A stretch of 5,873 bases of DNA from Nitrososphaeraceae archaeon (lineage in GTDB: Archaea; Thermoproteota; Nitrososphaeria; Nitrososphaerales; Nitrososphaeraceae): assembly GCA_030038695.1 (NCBI GenBank), contig JASHSN010000234.1:1-5873 (forward strand), given 5' to 3'. Below the pieces are notes generated by a model. That model ran no database searches and was not told where the DNA came from. It saw only the letters and a list, made by a program, of their open reading frames with translations. How positions within the stretch are numbered: the stretch's first letter is position 1; each line of letters starts with the position of its first letter. Both the position numbers and the translations under genes were made by a program. Shown here one piece after another: positions 1 through 5,545 of this stretch.

Positions 1-1048
1 GGGTGTACGAAGGCAATTTAATGGATTCTATCAAAAACACAAACGCAGCATCTTTTTCTTCATCAGTTACGGTAATACTTCGAACTACTTTAAAATTAGC
101 AAGACACAACTGTTTAGAAATCGCATTAAGACTTCTTTTTAGCTGTCCCCAGATGACGTCAGGGCTACGCTTTTTATAGCTGAATTCGACTACAACTAGA
201 TTAGGATATAGTTTCTTGTAGTGGTCGTAGACCTTTTTTTCTTTCTTAATGAAATAATCAATAGATGGCTTCTCCAAGAATGATCTAGCGGCAAGAATGA
301 ACTTACCTATACTCTCAGACGAGATGGCTGTCCCTAAATTTCTATTATGATCAATGGGATCAATTATGATAATCTCACTTTCAAAATTTTTTAGAGTCGA
401 CACGTCCGGAACATCTATAGAAATGACGTTGTTTTCTGGCCCTATGTATGACATAGCATGCAATACTGACTCAAACGATCCATACTTCAAAATGATAATT
501 TCGGCTACATAGCCACTAAATCCCTCTGTTGCAATGTCTGCACCATAAACACCCACTGACTTCAGAAACCTCTTTAACAGCCTTACGTGGTTCCTTTTCA
601 CGTCGTTTAAATTCTTTTTAATATAATCTGTATGGAAAGGCGATCTGTCAGCAGCACTTCTCCATTCACCCTTCTGTACATTGTAACACGGGACTACGTT
701 GACTCTAACTCCGCTTACTATAGCTTCTACGTACGGATGATCAGAATAGCGAAGATAAGTTTTGTACCCTTTAAGGGATTGCAAACCTATTTCCTTGCCA
801 AGCTGTTCAAACTCCTTATCGCTGACCGAGTCATCAATTTTAACGAAAATGTCGATATCTACCTCATCCTTTAGCCATGTTCCTTTGGCAAATGAACCTC
901 CTAAAACGACATCTACTACCTTCGGAGACCTGTAACCACTCACTAATGCCTTTGTTTCAATTGCGATCTTTGTTAGGTATTTCACATCTTCAAGCGAGGG
1001 TTCGCATTGATTTAGTGCTTGTGCAATAATAGAGCTATAATCTTTCAT
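1..1048 (-). CDS. cca: CCA-adding enzyme (tRNA nucleotidyltransferase), archaeal class I, C-terminus cut by window edge
   Basis: Adds or repairs the CCA end of tRNAs from CTP and ATP without a nucleic acid template; cytosolic. The first 349 codons are present; archaeal enzymes are usually about 430-460 residues, so roughly 100 C-terminal residues lie beyond the left edge. The nucleotidyltransferase signature is clear: GGSFAKGTW at residues 50-58 followed by DIDIF (D64, D66), the first two catalytic carboxylates. The later RVNVVPCY stretch (115-122) and SAADRSPFHT (131-140) are also typical of the archaeal enzyme. Oddity: the position where I recall a third catalytic Asp (VDVVPCY) is Asn117 here. 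The start is ATG at 1048, overlapping the thpR stop as ATGA (4-base overlap), which implies translational coupling in a thpR-cca operon transcribed leftward. Identification is very secure; the effect of Asn117 is not known from sequence alone. Confidence 0.95.
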   Translation of the reverse strand, partial: MKDYSSIIAQALNQCEPSLEDVKYLTKIAIETKALVSGYRSPKVVDVVLGGSFAKGTWLKDEVDIDIFVKIDDSVSDKEFEQLGKEIGLQSLKGYKTYLRYSDHPYVEAIVSGVRVNVVPCYNVQKGEWRSAADRSPFHTDYIKKNLNDVKRNHVRLLKRFLKSVGVYGADIATEGFSGYVAEIIILKYGSFESVLHAMSYIGPENNVISIDVPDVSTLKNFESEIIIIDPIDHNRNLGTAISSESIGKFILAARSFLEKPSIDYFIKKEKKVYDHYKKLYPNLVVVEFSYKKRSPDVIWGQLKRSLNAISKQLCLANFKVVRSITVTDEEKDAAFVFLIESIKLPSYT

Positions 1049-1605
1049 ACAGAATTTACCGTGAAAATATTCGAATATATTGGTCCTGAAGGAGTAATCT
1101 GGCTTCGTTTGAGATGGACTTTGTCACCGACATACCAACCGAAATCCTTCTTCCCATACTTATATAATAGCTCCGTTTCCAATTTCAGATTGCGTCCTTT
1201 TAGGCGAAATATCGTAAGGTGAGGACTAAACGGTCTGTCCTGTCTAAAGCCGAGCTCTGACATTTTCGTGACCACCTGTTCAGCAAGGCTAGCAAGTTTT
1301 TTGCAGCTATCTCCGTCTACCCCAACCCATACGACTCTCACAAAGTTAGAATTTGGGAAACAACCAATACCTGTGAAGATTATTCTTATTGGTTCAAATT
1401 GTAGTTCTGATAATTTGTTCTTTATTTTGCTTATACTGTCTAACCGTATGTCTCCTAGGAAAATAAGGGTAAAGTGAAGATTTTGGCTTTTGACGGGACT
1501 AGCTTCAAGCCCCCATGCTGCATCGTAGGCTAATTCTCGTTGCAACTTTTGAATACCAATTGTGTTTGAGACGTCGAGAGCAATGAAAGCCCTTATGTTG
1601 TTCAA
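1045..1605 (-). CDS. thpR: RNA 2',3'-cyclic phosphodiesterase (2'-5' RNA ligase family)
   Basis: A 186-residue member of the 2H phosphoesterase superfamily, which opens 2',3'-cyclic phosphates at RNA ends to 2'-phosphates and can reversibly join 2'-5' RNA ends in vitro. Both HxTx signature motifs are present: HFTL (H44, T46) and HLTI (H129, T131), one per lobe of the two-lobed fold. The N-terminus RAFIALDV is the usual opening of the family and the length is normal. No ATG is available: the start is TTG at 1605, and an in-frame TAA lies upstream at 1639-1641 with no better start between. A TATA-like box centred about 30 bases upstream suggests a leaderless transcript. It overlaps the start of cca by 4 bases; the pairing of ThpR with the CCA enzyme recurs in archaea and points to a shared role at RNA 3' ends. 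Confidence 0.93.
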   Translation of the reverse strand: MNNIRAFIALDVSNTIGIQKLQRELAYDAAWGLEASPVKSQNLHFTLIFLGDIRLDSISKIKNKLSELQFEPIRIIFTGIGCFPNSNFVRVVWVGVDGDSCKKLASLAEQVVTKMSELGFRQDRPFSPHLTIFRLKGRNLKLETELLYKYGKKDFGWYVGDKVHLKRSQITPSGPIYSNIFTVNSV

Positions 1606-1630
1606 ATTATTGCGATTATTTTCCGTTATA

Positions 1631-1640
1631 CTTTTATATT
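1631..1640 (-). promoter_or_regulatory. TATA-like box for thpR-cca operon
   Basis: On the minus strand this reads AATATAAAAG, a good archaeal TATA box. Its centre is about 30 bases from the TTG start of thpR, the spacing expected if transcription begins at or next to the start codon (leaderless mRNA). No Shine-Dalgarno-like sequence precedes thpR, which agrees. The same AT-rich stretch could also serve the divergent plus-strand gene, but would then leave a leader of about 75 bases. Confidence 0.55.
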
Positions 1641-1693
1641 ATTTTGGAATATTCGGATGCATATTTTCTAGTCGTGCGAGGAGTTGCCGCAAA

Positions 1694-1702
1694 AATTTAA
1701 TA
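1694..1702 (+). promoter_or_regulatory. Probable TATA box for the UPF0200-UPF0201 operon
   Basis: AATTTAATA lies about 39 bases ahead of the ATG at 1737, predicting transcription start around 1724-1727 and a leader of only 10-13 bases. A short CTTCC/GGAAG inverted repeat (1704-1708 with 1715-1719) sits between the box and the predicted start. Its role, if any, is unknown. Confidence 0.4.
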
Positions 1703-1736
1703 GCTTCCTTGTGCGGAAGGCTGGCATATCGTAGAG

Positions 1737-2393
1737 ATGGCAGAAAATGATACTGGAGACAGCGAGAGGAGAGGAAAAAGCACTAATATGAAAAATAATA
1801 CAAAATTCATCGTTTGCCTTACGGGAATGCCTGGGTCAGGAAAATCTACCGTTGCCCAGGCACTAAAGAAAAAAGGATTCGGTGTTATGACAATGGGTGA
1901 CCTAGTACGAGATGAAGTGAAGCGAAAAAACATAGAGCCAAATGATATGAATTTAGGTAATTTGATGTTAAATTTGAGGAAGCAGTTTGGTCCCGGAGCA
2001 ATTGCGCACTTGATACTAAATGAAATTGAAAAAAGAGAGAAGGAGGCTGATGCCCCCCATAAGATAGTGATCGATGGTGTCAGGAGCGTCCATGAAGTTG
2101 AATTATTACAGACGATTGGTCGCGTTAGATTGTTAGCTATACATGCATCTGCCGGTATAAGGTTAGAACATCTAAGAAAAAGAGCCAGAGGTGATGCGCC
2201 ATTGAACGAATACGAATTCGATAACCGTGATAAACGCGAATTGGGGGTAGGCATAAGTGAAGCGATCGCTATGTCCGACGAAATTTTGTCTAACAATGAT
2301 TTAACGATTGATCAATTAAAGGAAAAAGCCTTCGAGATAGTTCAAAAATGGGTTACAGAATATTGTAGTTCGTCATCTAACATTAAATGTTGA
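1737..2393 (+). CDS. UPF0200 family P-loop nucleotide kinase-like ATPase
   Basis: A 218-residue P-loop NTPase resembling nucleoside monophosphate and dephospho-CoA kinases and matching the archaeal UPF0200 family; its substrate is not established. Visible motifs are Walker A GMPGSGKS (30-37), MGD (53-55) at the position of an NMP-binding segment, a Walker B-like strand KIVIDGVRS (109-117), a basic lid-like segment RKRARGD (147-153), and the family's RDKRELGVGISEAIAMSDEI (164-183). Archaea generally use a different GTP-dependent enzyme for dephospho-CoA phosphorylation, so calling it coaE would be unsafe. The start is uncertain: ATG 1737 gives a 17-residue polar extension, while ATG 1788 (preceded by purine-rich AGAGGAGAGG) gives MKNNTKFIVCLTG, closer to the usual family N-terminus. 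Six bases separate it from the UPF0201 gene, so the two are almost certainly co-transcribed. Confidence 0.9.
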   Translation: MAENDTGDSERRGKSTNMKNNTKFIVCLTGMPGSGKSTVAQALKKKGFGVMTMGDLVRDEVKRKNIEPNDMNLGNLMLNLRKQFGPGAIAHLILNEIEKREKEADAPHKIVIDGVRSVHEVELLQTIGRVRLLAIHASAGIRLEHLRKRARGDAPLNEYEFDNRDKRELGVGISEAIAMSDEILSNNDLTIDQLKEKAFEIVQKWVTEYCSSSSNIKC

Positions 2394-2399
2394 ACAGGA

Positions 2400-2804
2400 A
2401 TGCAAAAATTACACATAACTTCTCTTGTTGAGTTAAAAGTTGAGGCTAGAGTTAACCCCTCGGAGTCTCCGGAAAGAGTGAAAAATGCGGTGGCCAACGT
2501 AGTCCAATGCACACCAGAATATCGATACGGATATAAGGTTGTTGGTAAATCATTTGGAGGGGAATCACTTCGTACGATTTATGAACAAATTAGATCACGA
2601 ACCGCAATGGGAGTCTTGAGGCGTATCTTACTTAATAATAGAGCTGACAACAGCACATGGTTCCTTTTGAACAAGCAAGCGGCTGCTAGGGGTATTGTAG
2701 TGGTGGTAGATGACGAACGGGAATCACCGCTAGGTCCAGTTAGGGTAACCATAAGTTGCGAAGAGCTTGATGCACTTATAGATTGGCTAGTACCTGTACG
2801 TTAA
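2400..2804 (+). CDS. UPF0201 / COG1325 predicted RNA-binding protein (exosome-associated prediction)
   Basis: A 134-residue archaeal protein recognised by its conserved blocks: ARVNPSESPERV (16-27), GESL (54-57), LNKQAA (90-95), ESPLGPVRVTI (108-118) and the C-terminal LIDWLVP (126-132). Family knowledge: COG1325/UPF0201 was predicted as an RNA-binding, exosome-related protein, and solved members are, from memory, related to the ribosomal L5 fold. No enzymatic residues are apparent. The ATG at 2400 follows the UPF0200 stop by 6 bases (ACAGGA), which may act as a minimal ribosome binding site. Coupling of UPF0200 with UPF0201 recurs in archaea, so the kinase-like ATPase and this protein probably act in one RNA-related process; that is inference. 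Confidence 0.88.
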   Translation: MQKLHITSLVELKVEARVNPSESPERVKNAVANVVQCTPEYRYGYKVVGKSFGGESLRTIYEQIRSRTAMGVLRRILLNNRADNSTWFLLNKQAAARGIVVVVDDERESPLGPVRVTISCEELDALIDWLVPVR

Positions 2805-2809
2805 GTAGA

Positions 2810-2837
2810 TTATATACTTGCCTTGCCTGTCAGGCAA
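2810..2837 (+). promoter_or_regulatory. TATA box followed by a 15-base palindrome (operator-like)
   Basis: TTATATAC (2810-2817) begins only six bases after the UPF0201 stop and is among the best TATA boxes in the window. It predicts initiation around 2838-2841. Between box and predicted start lies a perfect inverted repeat, TTGCCTG-T-CAGGCAA (2823-2837). The one-base centre makes it a poor RNA hairpin but a good dimer-binding DNA site. No start codon with a sizeable ORF lies at the predicted start, so the transcript may be non-coding. Confidence 0.4.
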
Positions 2838-2997
2838 TGATGGTATGAGGAGAATGAGGAATATGTCGGATTCGGTCAAGAGCTGTCGGTAAGCAGGCTT
2901 TCTTCTCCAATGATTGCAACTCTCGGTTTATCGAGCCATCCTAAAGAGGGTTTGATGACTCCAGAACTCATTAGGTTGACGTTAGACCTAAATTTTT
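2838..2997 (+). ncRNA. Candidate small non-coding RNA
   Basis: The interval is bounded by a TATA box with its predicted start near 2838 and by a terminator-like hairpin plus T-tract ending at 2997. Inside, GGAGAA (2850s) can pair with TTCTCC (about 2904-2909) and the stem extends across one mismatch. AACTCT and AGGGTT can close a second stem around the region of CTCGG...CGAG. The sequence carries no good ORF on either strand. I do not recognise RNase P RNA, SRP RNA, a TPP riboswitch or convincing C/D boxes, so the class is unknown. It could instead be a long 3' UTR of the upstream operon. Confidence 0.3.
2971..2997 (+). terminator. Hairpin plus T-tract, terminator-like
   Basis: TTAGGT (2971-2976) pairs perfectly with ACCTAA (2986-2991) across a 9-base loop, followed by TTTTT at 2993-2997. 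T-tracts are the main archaeal termination signal. It could end either the UPF0200-UPF0201 transcript or the candidate small RNA. Confidence 0.4.
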
Positions 2998-3154
2998 CGG
3001 GGCTGTCCCTAAGGAGAAGGGCCAGCAAACACACAAATAATTCACGCTTCACCGTTAACTTTACTATTAGAATTCAGACGGTTATATTTGAAGGGATACT
3101 CACTTGAGTATAGCATTTTCTAATATCATATATCTCACATAAAAAGCACACGAA
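2998..3154. other. Non-coding interval with two further hairpins
   Basis: No convincing gene. Two inverted repeats are visible: GCTG-T-CCC / GGG-C-CAGC (3002-3009 with 3019-3026, one mismatch) and ATACTC-ACTT-GAGTAT (3096-3111), the latter followed by ATTTTC and so possibly a weak terminator. ATATAT at 3128-3133 is a possible distal TATA box for the response regulator. A 65-codon ORF crosses 2910-3107 but shows no protein-like features. Confidence 0.4.
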
Positions 3155-3167
3155 TTGGCCAAAGCAT

Positions 3168-3208
3168 TATATGATAAGATTATACAATATTATATCTACG
3201 GAGTATTT
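3168..3208 (+). promoter_or_regulatory. TATA box and ribosome binding site deciding the response regulator start
   Basis: TATATG at 3168-3173 predicts transcription start near 3197. GGAG at 3200-3203 lies 5 bases before GTG 3209, an excellent Shine-Dalgarno spacing, which favours GTG 3209 over the TTG at 3155 that would start the open frame 18 codons earlier. Confidence 0.5.
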
Positions 3209-3616
3209 GTGATTAGTAAAGACCAAACAAATCATGACCCAAGAATCATGATCGTTGATGATGAGAAAGATATCCTTCGTATTTTAAAACGGGATCTAGA
3301 ATCCAACAATCTAAAGAAAAAATTTAATGTTGAAGTATTTTCTAATAGCGAGTCAGCTTTGCAAGCTTTCACAAGTCATCCGGATGGTTATTATGATCTT
3401 GTACTGACGGACATTAGGATGTCAAAAATGACTGGTTTTGAGTTATATCGTCGTATAAAAGAAAAAAATCCATCAGTCAAAATTGTATTTTTTACAGCAT
3501 TCGAGACCAATAGAGAGAATCTAGACACGGTGTTAGCGGATGCCTATTTTATTACCAAACCTCTCAGTATATCCAGCTTGATCCCGAAGCTAAATTCAAT
3601 ACTTAATCAAAGATAG
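3209..3616 (+). CDS. Single-domain response regulator (CheY-like receiver)
   Basis: A 135-residue protein that is all receiver domain with no output domain, so it should act by phosphorylation-dependent protein contacts in the cytosol. Key residues from the GTG start: acidic pair D17-D18 in IMIVDDEKD, phospho-acceptor D68 in VLTDIRM, switch Thr96 in FFTAF, and Lys117 in ITKP. These are all the residues required for a working phospho-receiver. No histidine kinase is in the window, so its partner is an orphan elsewhere in the genome. Stand-alone receivers are numerous in Nitrososphaerota. It appears monocistronic: its own promoter upstream and a T-tract just after the stop. The frame remains open upstream to a TTG at 3155, but the GTG has the better ribosome binding site. 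Confidence 0.92.
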   Translation: MISKDQTNHDPRIMIVDDEKDILRILKRDLESNNLKKKFNVEVFSNSESALQAFTSHPDGYYDLVLTDIRMSKMTGFELYRRIKEKNPSVKIVFFTAFETNRENLDTVLADAYFITKPLSISSLIPKLNSILNQR

Positions 3617-3623
3617 AGTTTTT
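3617..3623 (+). terminator. T-tract after the response regulator
   Basis: Five consecutive T (3619-3623) begin three bases after the TAG stop. A short U-tract without a hairpin is sufficient for termination in archaea. Confidence 0.35.
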
Positions 3624-3672
3624 CCTATACTCCAATGTTTCGAATAGAAGAGAGGAACTGAAGTAGGTAGAG

Positions 3673-3801
3673 ATGCCCGGATACAACTTCCTCTCCCCGC
3701 AGTATCCTCTTCATACCAAAATGAGGGTACGACTCGAAGGGTCGTCAAAACGCTTCAAGGCATTTGCCGGAGCGGCGGTAGATCGAATTGCGGAAAGCTA
3801 A
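3673..3801 (+). CDS. Possible 42-residue basic small protein (or structured RNA)
   Basis: ATG 3673 to the double stop TAATAA gives 42 residues beginning MPGYNF and including KMRVRLEGSSKRFKAFAGA, basic in the middle and with no hydrophobic segment. An in-frame TAG just upstream (3664-3666) fixes the start, and AGGTAG precedes the ATG closely. Third codon positions are clearly richer in G/C than in the neighbouring genes, and the whole 3670-3800 interval is GC-rich against its surroundings. I do not recognise the product. The competing reading is a structured RNA: the same bases fold into three successive hairpins (3702-3730, 3729-3745, 3751-3774). It could also be a remnant of a transferred gene. 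Confidence 0.33.
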   Translation: MPGYNFLSPQYPLHTKMRVRLEGSSKRFKAFAGAAVDRIAES

Positions 3802-3837
3802 TAATGCTCTCACTCCTAACGCAAAATATCGTAATCT

Positions 3838-3842
3838 GTGAT
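3838..3842 (+). promoter_or_regulatory. Shine-Dalgarno supporting the TTG start of the SDR gene
   Basis: GTGAT is complementary to the AUCAC part of the archaeal 16S 3' end and ends 6 bases before TTG 3849. A TGA at 3843-3845, in the SDR frame, rules out any start further upstream. Confidence 0.5.
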
Positions 3843-3848
3843 TGAAAT

Positions 3849-4565
3849 TTGATTAATCAAACTGCGATCGTTACTGGCAGTAGCAGGGGCATCGGTAGGG
3901 AAATTGCAATCGTATTGCTTAAAAGGGGATATAATGTAGTACTGTGTTCTAGAACTCAAAAAGAAATCAATTCAACAGTTACGGAAATCAAACAGATGAC
4001 AAATATGGATACGGGTGGTAAGATCCTTGGTGCCAGATGCGACGTTAGCAATTGCTTAGAAGTAGAAAATCTCATTAAGTCAACAATTGACAAATTCAAA
4101 TCCATTGACATTCTAGTCAATAATGCTGGAATAGTTTATGTCAAGAAATTAGTTGATACATCAGAAGACGAATGGGATAGAACAATAAGTATTAATCTCA
4201 AAGGTACATTTCTGTGCACGCGTGCCGCCCTCCCTATAATGATGGTCAATAAGTCTGGCGTAATTGTCAACGTGAGCTCAGGAGCTGGAAAAACCGGATT
4301 TCCCAATATTTCCGCATATTGTGCAAGTAAATTTGGCATAATAGCACTAACTGAGAGTTTGGCATGGGAAGTCGCAAATTACAATATACGAGTAATGGCT
4401 ATCTGTCCAGGTGAAGTGGATACCAGGATGCAGCAAGATATTGATGAGGATTATTACAAAGCGAACAAGCAGAAGATGCTTAAACCAAGCAAGGTGGCGG
4501 AAAAAATTGCTGAGATGATATTCGAAAATCAATACGTTAATGGTCAATCCGTTGATATCGGTTGA
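3849..4565 (+). CDS. Classical SDR-family NAD(P)-dependent oxidoreductase
   Basis: A 238-residue Rossmann-fold oxidoreductase of the classical short-chain dehydrogenase/reductase type; the substrate cannot be told from sequence. Motifs in order: cofactor-binding TGSSRGIG (9-16), NNAG (91-94), N116 in SINLKG, Ser144 in NVSSGAG, YxxxK as Y157/K161 in SAYCASKFG (exactly 13 residues after the Ser), and ICPGEVDT (185-192). The full Asn-Ser-Tyr-Lys tetrad is intact. Arg13 and Arg35 (CSRT after the second strand) suggest a preference for NADP(H). It looks FabG-like in layout, but the C-terminus stops at NGQSVDIG, a few residues shorter than FabG. The start is TTG, since an in-frame stop lies six bases upstream and this position gives the standard N-terminal strand. 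No neighbour points to a pathway. Confidence 0.93.
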   Translation: MINQTAIVTGSSRGIGREIAIVLLKRGYNVVLCSRTQKEINSTVTEIKQMTNMDTGGKILGARCDVSNCLEVENLIKSTIDKFKSIDILVNNAGIVYVKKLVDTSEDEWDRTISINLKGTFLCTRAALPIMMVNKSGVIVNVSSGAGKTGFPNISAYCASKFGIIALTESLAWEVANYNIRVMAICPGEVDTRMQQDIDEDYYKANKQKMLKPSKVAEKIAEMIFENQYVNGQSVDIG

Positions 4566-4670
4566 CCATGGCTGCTAATGCCAATGCTAATATTATGGTC
4601 AATTCGAAAATTCGGTACGTTGCATTGATATCATAACACCTATTCTTCATGATTCGAGCTGCTGTATGCA

Positions 4671-4895
4671 TCAACCGACAGTCCTCATTTCTGTACATAT
4701 TACTTCTCTTACCCAGCTACCAGTTTCGTTCAACTTTAGTAATTTGTTCAGATATTCGACCCAGGTCAAACCGCCAAATGCTTTGTTCCAAATCTCATAA
4801 TGCTTTTTGAGATTATTAAAGGCTTTCAGATGGTTTGAACAGTATATGTCTTCATGGTTAGACACTTTGAGACTGCAAATACTACACGTGTTCAT
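4671..4895 (-). CDS. Small putative zinc-binding protein (CxxC...CxxH)
   Basis: A 74-residue protein with an N-terminal metal-site pattern: C4-x2-C7, then C19-x2-H22, consistent with one zinc knuckle or ribbon. The rest is a helical basic/aromatic segment including NLKKHYEIW (28-36), LTWVEYLNKLL (43-53) and TGSWVREV (58-65). The pattern of short CxxC protein plus W-x-E-Y-L and a Gly-x-W-V/A motif resembles small uncharacterised proteins I associate with Nitrososphaerota, but I cannot name a family. The start is ATG 4895. No strong ribosome binding site is seen; TTTAAAA at 4962-4968 (minus strand) could be a promoter about 70 bases upstream. It lies 90 bases downstream of the membrane-protein gene on the same strand and may be co-transcribed with it. 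Confidence 0.65.
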   Translation of the reverse strand: MNTCSICSLKVSNHEDIYCSNHLKAFNNLKKHYEIWNKAFGGLTWVEYLNKLLKLNETGSWVREVICTEMRTVG

Positions 4896-4985
4896 TGAAT
4901 ACCAATGAGTTCGGTTTGGTGTCCGCTACTACATGAAGTTTCGTTTAGCAAATATCGTCAGTTTTAAACGATGTTTGAGTCCAGG

Positions 4986-5381
4986 TTATTCGAGCTCTTT
5001 ATCAACCTGATTTTTCAATGATGTGAACCTAGCGAATCTCTTGTCCCACTTAGAGAAGAATCTTCGTTCGCTTAGTCCGATATACAGCCACATTGAAGCC
5101 AACATTATTGAAATTCCGATAAAGAAAAGTAAGAAACCACCTACGTCAGGGAATCTAAACAAAATTCGATGCATGAAAAAAGGATGAATTACGAAAACAC
5201 TAGCTAACATCAAAGACAAGGGTGCAAGAATGAATGAGGATAGTATCATAATCTTAAACACATTTCTTGTTGCATTCATGTGAGATATTAATTCATCAAG
5301 TAACTCAACTATACTAGTCTTTTCACTCTCCGTAGTCGTTTTTAAATCATTAGTATCATTGTCATCGTTAACTGAAGTCAT
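4986..5381 (-). CDS. Two-helix membrane protein of unknown function
   Basis: A 131-residue protein from ATG 5381: an acidic, polar N-terminal tail (1-22), an amphipathic stretch VELLDELISHMNATR (25-39), transmembrane helix 1 at about 43-65, a short aromatic/basic loop (HPFFMHRILFRFPD), transmembrane helix 2 at about 81-103, and a basic, probably coiled C-terminal tail. No catalytic motif is visible. The frame opens two codons earlier at a TTG, but ATG 5381 is favoured because a TATA-like box (5406-5416) sits about 30 bases upstream, consistent with a leaderless transcript. Both tails probably share one membrane face. It seems to be a lineage-specific hypothetical protein. Confidence 0.72.
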   Translation of the reverse strand: MTSVNDDNDTNDLKTTTESEKTSIVELLDELISHMNATRNVFKIMILSSFILAPLSLMLASVFVIHPFFMHRILFRFPDVGGFLLFFIGISIMLASMWLYIGLSERRFFSKWDKRFARFTSLKNQVDKELE

Positions 5382-5405
5382 TACCAAGTGCTGTGTCCTA
5401 CGGCC

Positions 5406-5416
5406 TCTTAAAATAC
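5406..5416 (-). promoter_or_regulatory. TATA-like box upstream of the membrane-protein gene
   Basis: The minus strand reads GTATTTTAAGA, centred about 30 bases before ATG 5381. The plus-strand reading TTAAAATA (5408-5415) could equally direct a divergent transcript starting near 5437, 11 bases ahead of the small ORF at 5448. Confidence 0.4.
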
Positions 5417-5447
5417 TTGACTAACTATGTTACTCGATTTATTATGT

Positions 5448-5543
5448 ATGGAGCAGTTACCAAAATTTATCCAGTTGACGAATTTAACGCTGGCGATTCT
5501 CAGTGGTGTTCTGCTTCACATTTTCTATCTTTTACAGTGCTGA
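5448..5543 (+). CDS. Possible 31-residue single-helix membrane microprotein
   Basis: ATG 5448 to TGA 5541 encodes 31 residues: a short polar start (MEQLPKFIQ), then a near-continuous hydrophobic helix (LTLAILSGVLLHIFYLL, about 13-29) ending QC. The composition is what a small single-pass membrane peptide would show. A TATA-like box about 36 bases upstream and the divergent membrane-protein gene support a real promoter region. There is no clear ribosome binding site, and an ORF of this length can occur by chance. Confidence 0.28.
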   Translation: MEQLPKFIQLTNLTLAILSGVLLHIFYLLQC

Positions 5544-5545
5544 AG

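Noticed and set aside
632..1477. Three plus-strand frames opposite cca and thpR
   Set aside because: They lie wholly inside strongly supported minus-strand genes and show no motifs.
1697..2296. A long (199-codon) minus-strand frame opposite the UPF0200 gene
   Set aside because: The plus strand carries intact Walker A and family motifs; the minus frame is Ser/Phe/Leu-rich, typical of an antisense shadow.
1737..2393. Naming the P-loop protein as dephospho-CoA kinase (coaE) or adenylate kinase
   Set aside because: The motif set fits archaeal UPF0200, whose substrate is unknown, and archaea use an unrelated GTP-dependent dephospho-CoA kinase.
2830..2900. Possible C/D box small RNA (ATGATGG near the start)
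   Set aside because: The box C match is imperfect and no convincing D box or terminal stem is in the right place.
2910..3107. A 65-codon plus-strand ORF in the intergenic region before the response regulator
   Set aside because: It has no ribosome binding site, no recognisable motif or hydrophobic pattern, and crosses the terminator-like hairpin; better treated as chance.
3155..3208. An 18-residue N-terminal extension of the response regulator from TTG 3155
   Set aside because: GTG 3209 has GGAG at ideal spacing and gives a normal receiver N-terminus; the extension overlaps the likely promoter.
3640..3830. RNase P RNA or SRP RNA
   Set aside because: The conserved core sequences of RNase P and the SRP helix 8 motif that I know are not present, and the interval is too short.
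4136..4547. Two minus-strand frames inside the SDR gene
   Set aside because: They are antisense to conserved SDR motifs and have no independent support.
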